From assembly GCA_016764015.1 (NCBI GenBank), contig JAESSR010000184.1, positions 1 to 5,083 of the forward strand: a stretch of 5,083 bases of DNA, written 5' to 3'. This document shows positions 1 to 5,083 of this stretch, piece after piece. Within the stretch, counting starts at the first letter, position 1; every line of letters begins with the position of its first letter. Under the pieces are notes generated by a model. The model worked only from the letters and a program-made list of their open reading frames with translations, was not told the origin of the DNA and searched no databases. The position numbers were made by a program, and so were the translations under genes. The stretch is from Phycisphaerales bacterium. Lineage in GTDB: Bacteria; Planctomycetota; Phycisphaerae; Phycisphaerales; UBA1924.

Positions 1-2061
1 GTGCTGCTCTTGGTCGTCGTGATTGCTGGGATCGAGATGCTCCGCGTGGGCGTTGGTGTGAGCGCCTTTGCAGTCTTTGTGACGCTGTTGACTGTTGTGA
101 AGCTGTTAGATATAAGGACCCCCCGCGACGAGGGGCAGGTATTGGTGCTCTCTGTTGCAATACTGATCGCTGCGGTACTCACGAGCAACACACTGATGAC
201 CGGCGTGTTGATGGTGATCGTCATCGGACTCATTATTCGGGCAGTCGTATTGTTTCAACTCCATGCAGTGCTCGATTTTGCGCAGTCAAATCAATCAACA
301 GTCATTGCCAAAGCAAGGGTTGATATCCGATCGATGCTCCTAGCAACGGGGTTCCTCTGTGCAATCATCGGCACCGGCGTCTTCGTCGTCCTGCCTCGCA
401 ATATTGGGATGCAAGCCTTCGGGCAATGGGGGGCAGGGCAATCAATCAGCGGGTTCGCCGATATGGTTGAACTCGGACGCCCGGGGCTGATCTCTGAATC
501 TTCAACACCAGTGCTTGATCTGACCGTCACCGACCGTGACGGGATCAATGTCGGAAGCGAGAACTCCCCAGCGGTCTACCTGCGTGGGGCAGTGCTTACC
601 CAATACGATAATGGGAGATGGAAACCGAGCCCAATCATGCGCTCGCCATTAACCAACCGGACCAACCTTGTACCACCACACACGACACTCAAGCCCAGAG
701 GAAGACCGGACGGAACCGTCTGGAACCACCAGTTTAATATCACAATGAGGTCATCGTCAAACGGGCAGGTCTATCTCTTCGCGCCTTGGAGAACGATCGA
801 GTTCAAGGTTGGGAGCGAACCGATTCGGCTCGGGCTCGACTTTAAACGCGGGCTCTTTCTCAAGGATGGCATCGGAGGCAAAATCGAATACGCGGTCCGT
901 TCGGCGAACATGGAGTTTGATGAGCTCATTGTCCAACCAGACGACCAGAGAGACCCATTGTTGATCGGCGATGATTCGCCAATGATCGAACAAGCGATCT
1001 CTGCTCTTGCCACACGGATCGTCCGCGATGCCGGGATCGAGCCAGACCCGGCGCAAAGACCGATTCAGGATGATCAAGCTGCGATACGCGTTATCGAGCA
1101 GCATCTGCGTACACAGTACACATACTCGCTCGATGCCCAGCCTGTGCCGGCGGGGAAAGACGCAACCGAGTGGTTTTTAATCGAACACAAAGCTGGGCAT
1201 TGCGAATACTTCGCATCATCGCTCGCGTTGATGAGTCGCTCTATCGGTATACCTTCGCGGGTGATCACCGGGTATATCGTGTCCGATTTTAACACTGTCA
1301 CCGGTCAGTACACTGTCCGAGAAAGCAATGCGCATGCCTGGGTGGAAGCACAGGTTGCTCCAGGACAATGGCGAACATTCGATGGCACGCCGCCAGCAGA
1401 TTTTCATGCGATCCACGAGCCTGATCCGAGTCTTTGGCGCTCAATATCAAAGATGTACGAAGCGGTTGAGTTCTTGTGGGTGAGAACAGTGGTGGGGTAT
1501 GACTCGGTCGCCCGTCAGAATGTCATGGGTGACTCTTCAGTAGACTTTGGACTCTCGAAGCTCGGCGATGTGCTGCTGGGCAGGCTCGCTGCGGGTCGGG
1601 GGAAACTCATCGCGAAAGCCGGGATCATCGCGGCGATCGTGTTCTCTATCTCGTTGTTCCTCGGGATCATCGCGCTCAAATATAAAGCGATCGGTAATGG
1701 GATTTGGGCAGGGATCGTCAACTGGCTGGGACAACTCCGTGAGCGTTTGGTCGGGGTAAGGAAACAAAGCGATCGATTGGATGATCCACGAGTTGGGCGA
1801 TTAGAACGATCAGTTCGAAGGAGCCTTGATCGGCTTGGCATCCCCAAGCCCAAGTGGATGCCTCTCAAAGCACATCTTCATGAACAACTCGCGATGAATG
1901 ATCCGGTTGCTCATCAAACCAAAGACGCGCTCCTTGAAGCGACTGAGTTCCTCTACGAATACAAGTTCGCTTCTGGATCACAAGAAGTCGACTCAGCACA
2001 AATCGCTCGGCTCGAAAACCTGCTCCGCAAGTCCGAGAAGTCATCAACAAAGGGTCAATAA
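1..2061 (+). CDS. TgpA-like transglutaminase membrane protein (DUF3488 - transglutaminase core - DUF4129-like), 5'-partial
   Basis: Membrane-anchored transglutaminase/cysteine-protease-fold protein; the active domain should sit on the outer face of the inner membrane. Residues are numbered from the window edge. Hydrophobic helices lie at about 1-11, 16-36, 44-61, 63-84 and 110-131. A DUF3488-like segment follows, including Y193-L-R-G and a downstream YDNGRW. The transglutaminase core runs from about 360 to 465, with Cys401 in GHCEYFAS, His445 in NAHAWVEA and Asp461 in FDGTPP forming the expected triad. A further membrane helix at about 538-560 precedes a charged cytoplasmic tail resembling DUF4129. 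In this family a KLLE-R--RD motif usually lies about 80-90 residues in; the matching K34-L-L-D here suggests some 50 residues are missing upstream, so the GTG at base 1 is probably internal. Relatives often sit behind MoxR ATPase and DUF58 genes, which would lie outside the window. The physiological substrate of the family is poorly known. Confidence 0.93.
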   Translation: MLLLVVVIAGIEMLRVGVGVSAFAVFVTLLTVVKLLDIRTPRDEGQVLVLSVAILIAAVLTSNTLMTGVLMVIVIGLIIRAVVLFQLHAVLDFAQSNQSTVIAKARVDIRSMLLATGFLCAIIGTGVFVVLPRNIGMQAFGQWGAGQSISGFADMVELGRPGLISESSTPVLDLTVTDRDGINVGSENSPAVYLRGAVLTQYDNGRWKPSPIMRSPLTNRTNLVPPHTTLKPRGRPDGTVWNHQFNITMRSSSNGQVYLFAPWRTIEFKVGSEPIRLGLDFKRGLFLKDGIGGKIEYAVRSANMEFDELIVQPDDQRDPLLIGDDSPMIEQAISALATRIVRDAGIEPDPAQRPIQDDQAAIRVIEQHLRTQYTYSLDAQPVPAGKDATEWFLIEHKAGHCEYFASSLALMSRSIGIPSRVITGYIVSDFNTVTGQYTVRESNAHAWVEAQVAPGQWRTFDGTPPADFHAIHEPDPSLWRSISKMYEAVEFLWVRTVVGYDSVARQNVMGDSSVDFGLSKLGDVLLGRLAAGRGKLIAKAGIIAAIVFSISLFLGIIALKYKAIGNGIWAGIVNWLGQLRERLVGVRKQSDRLDDPRVGRLERSVRRSLDRLGIPKPKWMPLKAHLHEQLAMNDPVAHQTKDALLEATEFLYEYKFASGSQEVDSAQIARLENLLRKSEKSSTKGQ

Positions 2062-2095
2062 CAGATGACTCCATAGCCGGTTGCGTCGCCACCCT

Positions 2096-2122
2096 TAAGA
2101 TGATGCCCGCTCGATCCGATGA
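2096..2122 (+). promoter_or_regulatory. Possible sigma-28 (FliA)-like promoter before the PilZ gene
   Basis: TAAGATGA (2096-2103), an 11-base spacer and TCCGATGA (2115-2122) resemble the flagellar sigma consensus TAAAGTTT-N11-GCCGATAA. The -10 half matches at 6 of 8 positions; the -35 half is weak at about 4 of 8. The position suits a 5' end some 30 bases before the start codon. The idea is attractive because E. coli ycgR belongs to the FliA regulon. However, CGATCCGATGA-type words also occur inside coding sequence here (for example near 2589-2600), so background composition could explain it. Confidence 0.2.
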
Positions 2123-2150
2123 ACAGGCTATCCATACTGGATTTCTTTGA

Positions 2151-2155
2151 AAGGA
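2151..2155 (+). promoter_or_regulatory. Ribosome binding site that decides the PilZ start
   Basis: AAGGA lies six bases before the GTG at 2162, which is ideal spacing. The longer in-frame reading would start at a TTG at 2147, but that places this Shine-Dalgarno sequence inside the gene and leaves no good one upstream. GTG 2162 is therefore preferred. Confidence 0.75.
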
Positions 2156-2161
2156 TCGATC

Positions 2162-3013
2162 GTGCCTGCAAACCGATCTCGTACAGACCGTTGGCGTCAG
2201 AGCCTCCAAAAAATACATCAACGCGGCGGCGGACTTGAGTTCGCGATCAATCGCGGCGACGGGCAAGAAGGGCTCAAAGACCTCGTCTGGCGCGTTCGAG
2301 TGCTCGATCTTTCAGATGATGAGATCGTCATCGAGCAACCCGGAGCCATGGGGCAATCCTTTGTCATCAACGAGGGCACCGAACTCGTTGGCATCATGGC
2401 GGTTGGACAAAATAAATGGATGTTCGAGACCAAAGTGCTCGGCTCGACCTTCAATCAAACACGCCAGGGCACTTTCCCTGCATTGCGTATTGCAATGCCC
2501 GTGAAGGTTGTCCGATGCATGCGCCGCCATGCGGATCGAACATCGATCGCTCATATTAACCTGCCCAAAGTCGAATGCTGGAAGCTGCTCGATCCGATGA
2601 GCGCTGTACCAGTCGAAGTCGCTAACCGGATTCAGGTAGAAGAACTCATCGCTAAAGGACAAACCGCTCCGCCAAGTGATGACCAGATGGCGTTGCCTGA
2701 AGTGGGCCCAAAGTTTGAAGCTCGGCTCGCCAATCTTGGCGGCGGGGGCGTCGGGCTTGTAGTCCCTCAGGAGTCACGCCAAGGGATTGATTCAGGAAAA
2801 GTCTTCTGGATGAGGCTCGACCTTCGCCCTTCGATCCCTGCTCCCCTTGTGCTTACCGCTAAACTCGTGCATTCCCATATCGATTCGGCGCAAGATACCT
2901 ATGCGGGGATGGCGTTCGACTTTGGGATCAATAATCAGCACAAAGATTTTGTTATCAAACAGATCGCTCGCTACATCAGTTCCATGCAAGTGCCGGTCAA
3001 AAAAGCCGCATGA
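2162..3013 (+). CDS. PilZ-domain protein, YcgR-like putative c-di-GMP receptor
   Basis: A 283-residue soluble protein with no signal peptide or membrane helix. Residues of about 25-105 read like the N-terminal YcgR/PilZN beta-barrel (an IEQPGAMGQ...INEGTEL pattern). The PilZ domain follows: R118-C-M-R-R122 fits the RxxxR ligand motif, and N191-L-G-G-G-G196 fits D/NxSxxG with Ser replaced by Gly. The C-terminal strands and helix (about 205-277, with the pattern YAGMAFDF...IARYISSMQ) are typical of PilZ ends. Known relatives bind c-di-GMP and act on flagellar motors, cellulose synthase or surface polysaccharide; the target here is unknown. The gap between the two motifs is about 68 residues, against roughly 20-30 usually. 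Start GTG chosen on the ribosome binding site at 2151-2155. The gene lies 100 bases after the transglutaminase gene, on the same strand, and ends at a strong terminator. PilZ assignment fairly sure; c-di-GMP binding inferred. Confidence 0.85.
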   Translation: MPANRSRTDRWRQSLQKIHQRGGGLEFAINRGDGQEGLKDLVWRVRVLDLSDDEIVIEQPGAMGQSFVINEGTELVGIMAVGQNKWMFETKVLGSTFNQTRQGTFPALRIAMPVKVVRCMRRHADRTSIAHINLPKVECWKLLDPMSAVPVEVANRIQVEELIAKGQTAPPSDDQMALPEVGPKFEARLANLGGGGVGLVVPQESRQGIDSGKVFWMRLDLRPSIPAPLVLTAKLVHSHIDSAQDTYAGMAFDFGINNQHKDFVIKQIARYISSMQVPVKKAA

Positions 3014-3055
3014 TTCAGAGCATGATTCAGAACATGATCCTGAGCATCAATCAGT
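3008..3055 (+). repeat. Short tandem repeat, 12-base unit, across the PilZ stop codon
   Basis: Four adjacent 12-base units: GCATGATTCAGA twice exactly (3008-3019, 3020-3031), then ACATGATCCTGA (3032-3043) and GCATCAATCAGT (3044-3055), increasingly degenerate. The TGA stop of the PilZ gene (3011-3013) lies in the first unit, so the array is the start of its 3' untranslated region. In another frame it would read as repeated DSEH, but nothing indicates that frame is used. Confidence 0.75.
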
Positions 3056-3072
3056 GAAACATATTCAGCCAT

Positions 3073-3103
3073 AAAAAAACGCCTCGATGACCGAGGCGTT
3101 TTC
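3073..3103. terminator. Bidirectional intrinsic terminator between convergent genes
   Basis: The 11-bp perfect stem AAAACGCCTCG (3076-3086) pairs with CGAGGCGTTTT (3092-3102) around the five-base loop ATGAC. On the + strand the stem ends in a T-tract. On the - strand the A-run at 3073-3079 gives seven U residues after the stem. It can therefore stop transcription of both the PilZ gene and the convergent lipoprotein gene. Confidence 0.9.
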
Positions 3104-3137
3104 TATATGTCAGATGGGCCAAGGTTGGCTTAATCGT

Positions 3138-3977
3138 TTAGCGTGTCTTGCCCGATGAGTACATCACCGGATTCTCAACGACCATCACGGTCGCGTCGCC
3201 GTCGGCGGTGTCGAGTCGAATCTCGTTGGTGCCATTATTCCAGATGCCCGTCCAGTGTCCCTTTGAGGGCATCGAGTGATCGATGATCCCGTAGCGAGAG
3301 CTGAACGATGTTTTGCCTCGTGGTGCGATCAGTTCGATCGTACCCGCTGAGCCTGGCCCGGTGACGAGCGTCACATGCCCGTTGTTGGTAGTGGCATGGA
3401 TGGATTCGACCTGGTTATTGTCGGTGCGAATCTCGATATGCCCACCCTCGCGGAGACTGGTACCGGATTCAACATTGATGACACCAGTCACGCCAGAGAT
3501 AATGACCTTGCCTCCAGCATTGCGGACGACGATGCCGTCGCATTGAGGGATGTACACCGTGAGATCAACCGGCGGGCGGAACCCATCGATGGTCAGATCG
3601 GTCGGAGCGATGGTCAATGTGCTGAGCTCACCAGTATTGGTGTGGACCGCGGTGAAATATTCCCCGGTGGGATCAAAGTCGAGCCCCATGCGAGCAGAAC
3701 GCCAGCGAAGTTGGCTTTCTTTATCCACACGGAAATAAATATGTGCTTCTTCATGGGCAGATTTCGCGTACACCTTCACCTTGCCATACGGGTTATCGAT
3801 GATGATTGCGTTGAGTCGACCAACGGTGATCGGATCCCCCACAATAGGGACTTGGTGTGCCAGTTCATTGGCAGCCATGCGTGCGCGGAGCCCACCCATA
3901 CGGGTGCATCCGGGCAAAACAGCGGATCCGAGGGTCAAGAGTACGATCAGTGGAATCAGGGCCTTGGCGTTGTGCAT
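3138..3977 (-). CDS. DUF4097-like lipoprotein, putative surface protein
   Basis: A 279-residue predicted lipoprotein. The N-terminus MHNAKALIPLIVLLTLGS is followed by the lipobox L21-P-G-C24, so cleavage and acylation at Cys24 are expected. The mature part is rich in short beta strands with recurring Gly/Asn turns: NPYGKVKVYAKS, then GGKVIISGVTGVINVES, GGHIEIRTDNN and NNGHVTLVTG, ending near IRLDTADGDATVMVVE. This is the pattern of DUF4097 (putative adhesin/beta-helix-like) proteins, whose biochemical role is mostly unknown; no catalytic motif is visible. The reading frame stays open upstream to an ATG at 4133. The start at 3977 is chosen because it puts the signal peptide at the N-terminus and has GAGGA nine bases upstream. 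It is transcribed toward the PilZ gene and shares the terminator at 3073-3103. Lipoprotein call strong; family call moderate; adhesin function not shown. Confidence 0.87.
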   Translation of the reverse strand: MHNAKALIPLIVLLTLGSAVLPGCTRMGGLRARMAANELAHQVPIVGDPITVGRLNAIIIDNPYGKVKVYAKSAHEEAHIYFRVDKESQLRWRSARMGLDFDPTGEYFTAVHTNTGELSTLTIAPTDLTIDGFRPPVDLTVYIPQCDGIVVRNAGGKVIISGVTGVINVESGTSLREGGHIEIRTDNNQVESIHATTNNGHVTLVTGPGSAGTIELIAPRGKTSFSSRYGIIDHSMPSKGHWTGIWNNGTNEIRLDTADGDATVMVVENPVMYSSGKTR

Positions 3978-3986
3978 ACTGGGCAG

Positions 3987-3991
3987 TCCTC
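3987..3991 (-). promoter_or_regulatory. Ribosome binding site that decides the lipoprotein start
   Basis: On the - strand GAGGA lies nine bases before the ATG at 3977. Together with the lipoprotein signal peptide beginning exactly there, it fixes the start and excludes the longer in-frame reading from 4133. Confidence 0.75.
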
Positions 3992-4176
3992 GATTTTTCA
4001 AAAAAACAGTCATTGGGTGATCTTTGGTGTTATCCGTATGGTACTCAATACAGGTCATCTTGTTGGGTTTACGCGCCAACATATGTTGTTGTGATTCGTT
4101 CTTCTCATCATCATACGATTTGAGTGGCTTCAAGTTCTCGTATCGGTCACATAGGGATGCTAAGATAGTCCATTAG

Positions 4177-4204
4177 TCATCAGATCGGGGGGCCGATCTG
4201 ATGA
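4177..4204. repeat. Perfect inverted repeat, 12-bp stem with GGGG loop
   Basis: TCATCAGATCGG (4177-4188) and CCGATCTGATGA (4193-4204) are exact reverse complements around GGGG. No T-tract follows directly on either strand, so it is not a standard intrinsic terminator. It may be a regulator-binding operator at the DNA level or an RNA hairpin in the rny leader. It lies 280 bases before the rny start and 200 bases before the lipoprotein start. Confidence 0.85.
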
Positions 4205-4463
4205 AAACATACGCTTTTTCACCCGTTCATCAATGCGTGAGCGTTCAATATCCGGGTGTCTGTCAGGTTTATCGGTTCTCAGAGAGTTTTATTTGCACAC
4301 TCAGTGTCCAAGTTTTGAATCATTCTGAGCCGGGAGACCATTTGAATCCTCAGATTCATGGATTATCGTGCAGCTTCTGCGCGTCTGGCAAGACACCATT
4401 TGGACCCCGGATCGATCTTCAACGGGTTTACAATGGATTTTCTCGGCCAACCCAGGCTGATAT

Positions 4464-4478
4464 GATCCTCGGGGGATC
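4464..4478 (+). promoter_or_regulatory. rny ribosome binding site inside a small potential hairpin
   Basis: GGGGGA (4471-4476) lies seven bases before the GTG at 4484 and is the only Shine-Dalgarno-like sequence there. GATCC (4464-4468) and GGATC (4474-4478) could pair around TCGGG and occlude part of it. The five-bp stem is weak, so any regulatory effect is speculative. Confidence 0.4.
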
Positions 4479-4483
4479 CGCCT

Positions 4484-5083
4484 GTGGATACTCAGTATTT
4501 TGCACAAGCATTTGATACGACACTGTTTGCACAACTTTCGCTTGCTCAGGGCACAGCCAGCAGCTCGGTGCTGGTACTCATTGTGGGGGTCGTCGCGATT
4601 ATCGTCGGGCTCGGGCTCGGGGTGATGCTCGCTGGAGTGCTCGGTGGCAAGAAAATAGATCGGCTCAGAACCGAAGCCGATCAGCTCGCATCGCGGGCAA
4701 AGGACGACGCTGCCTATGCAGCGGAGAAAGTACTGCTCGAAGCCGAACGCGATGCCCTCAAACGCAAAGAATCGGTCGACAAGGAACTCGAAACCGCCCG
4801 CAACGAACAGCGAGAGGTTGATCGTCGGCTCGCCAAACGCGAAGATAATCTCGAACGCAAAGAAGATACCCTCACGGAGCGTTCAGAGAAACTTGAAACC
4901 CGCAAAGAGAAACTCGCCGATCGTGAAAACGAGATCGACACGCTCGTCGAAAAACAACGCCGAGAACTCGAACGCGTTGCCCAGATCGATCGAGCACAGG
5001 CCAAGGAGTTGCTTCTTGAGCGTGTTGCTGAGAATGCCCGCGTAGAGATGGGGCGGGTCACACGAAAAATCGTTGAAGATGCA
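4484..5083 (+). CDS. rny: Ribonuclease Y, N-terminal part (3'-partial)
   Basis: The first 200 residues of RNase Y, the membrane-anchored endoribonuclease that starts mRNA decay in bacteria lacking or supplementing RNase E. Visible parts: an N-terminal extension of about 26 residues (MDTQYFAQAFDTTLFAQLSL...); one hydrophobic anchor at about 29-51 (VLVLIVGVVAIIVGLGLGVM); the basic GGKKIDRL boundary; then a continuous, highly charged Glu/Arg/Lys coiled coil from about 55 to the edge. The late segment AQAKELLLERVAENARVEM matches the conserved end of the RNase Y coiled coil just before the KH domain. The KH and HD catalytic domains, including the metal-binding His-Asp pair, lie beyond the window and cannot be checked. 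The start is GTG: an in-frame TGA at 4463-4465 excludes longer forms, and GGGGGA lies seven bases upstream. The extension before the anchor is longer than in Bacillus-type RNase Y, where the anchor is almost at the N-terminus. Identification rests on architecture and coiled-coil sequence and is strong. Confidence 0.92.
   Translation, partial: MDTQYFAQAFDTTLFAQLSLAQGTASSSVLVLIVGVVAIIVGLGLGVMLAGVLGGKKIDRLRTEADQLASRAKDDAAYAAEKVLLEAERDALKRKESVDKELETARNEQREVDRRLAKREDNLERKEDTLTERSEKLETRKEKLADRENEIDTLVEKQRRELERVAQIDRAQAKELLLERVAENARVEMGRVTRKIVEDA

Larger units (their letters stand above)
3978..4483. other. Divergent intergenic region between the lipoprotein gene and rny, apparently non-coding
   Basis: About 506 bases without a supportable gene. 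It must hold the promoters for the leftward lipoprotein gene and probably for rny, but no convincing -35/-10 pair could be found on either strand. The best partial hints on the + strand are a TACAAT box at 4429-4434 with no -35, and TTGAAT (4342-4347) with TATCGT 16 bases later. The region carries the hairpin at 4177-4204, a 12-bp palindrome CAACATATGTTG (4077-4088), an odd palindrome ACACTCAGTGT (4297-4307) and repeated CTCAGA/TCTGAG words. An open frame from 4201 to 4515 overlaps the rny start, but its Cys- and Ser-rich product has no recognisable family and is not called as a gene. No tRNA-like fold was seen. Confidence 0.6.

Noticed and set aside
2147..2161. TTG at 2147 as start of the PilZ gene
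   Set aside because: It adds five residues but swallows the strong AAGGA ribosome binding site, which is ideally placed for GTG 2162.
1865..2266. 133-codon open frame on the - strand across the transglutaminase/PilZ junction
   Set aside because: It spans the ends of two well-supported genes on the other strand, and its product shows no domain features.
4077..4088. Perfect 12-base palindrome CAACATATGTTG upstream of the lipoprotein gene
   Set aside because: A 12-base palindrome is expected about once by chance in a window this long; without a second copy or conservation it cannot be called an operator.
3375..4094. 239-codon open frame on the + strand opposite the lipoprotein gene
   Set aside because: It mirrors the real gene on the other strand, runs through the lipoprotein start into the intergenic region, and has no family-like sequence or ribosome binding site.
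3978..4133. In-frame upstream extension of the lipoprotein gene to an ATG at 4133
   Set aside because: It would place 52 polar residues before a canonical lipoprotein signal peptide; the internal ATG has a good GAGGA at correct spacing.
4201..4515. Open frame for a 104-residue Cys/Ser-rich protein starting at the hairpin ATG
   Set aside because: No recognisable family, composition unlike the neighbouring genes, and it overlaps the first 32 bases of rny in another frame. Kept only as a possible leader peptide idea under the hairpin finding.
4714..5061. Ser/Arg-rich open frame on the - strand opposite rny
   Set aside because: A low-complexity shadow of the Glu/Arg/Lys-rich coiled-coil codons of RNase Y.

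Overview
The window looks like chromosomal DNA from a free-living Gram-negative-type bacterium. The best guess is a planctomycete of the Phycisphaerae type. This rests on gene style: a DUF3488/transglutaminase membrane protein, a divergent YcgR-like PilZ protein, a DUF4097 lipoprotein and RNase Y side by side, moderate GC, GTG starts and a strong excess of GATC words. No rRNA or other marker is present, so the taxonomic placement is inference. No tRNA, rRNA, CRISPR array, insertion sequence, phage gene or recognisable defence system was found.

Layout. Positions 1-2061 (+) hold most of a TgpA-like transglutaminase membrane protein, cut at its 5' end by the window edge. The Cys-His-Asp triad and a C-terminal DUF4129-like tail are visible. 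After an 85-100 base gap comes a PilZ-domain protein (2162-3013, +), probably a c-di-GMP receptor related to flagellar-brake proteins, with an unusually long spacer between its two ligand motifs. A clear bidirectional terminator (3073-3103) separates it from a convergent lipoprotein gene (3138-3977, -) with a DUF4097-like beta-repeat body. A divergent, apparently non-coding region of about 500 bases (3978-4483) follows. It carries a perfect 12-bp stem hairpin (4177-4204) and several smaller inverted repeats. From 4484 (+) to the window end runs the N-terminal 200 residues of ribonuclease Y (rny): membrane anchor plus long coiled coil, with the catalytic domains beyond the edge.

How the genes relate. 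The first two genes are co-directional and could be co-transcribed, although the gap leaves room for a separate promoter. The lipoprotein gene and rny diverge from the shared intergenic region. The transglutaminase, PilZ and lipoprotein genes all point to envelope or surface functions; rny is a core RNA-decay gene. Nothing here amounts to a clearly new multi-gene system. The most unusual points are the PilZ spacer with its altered motif, the structured leader before rny, and the GATC excess.
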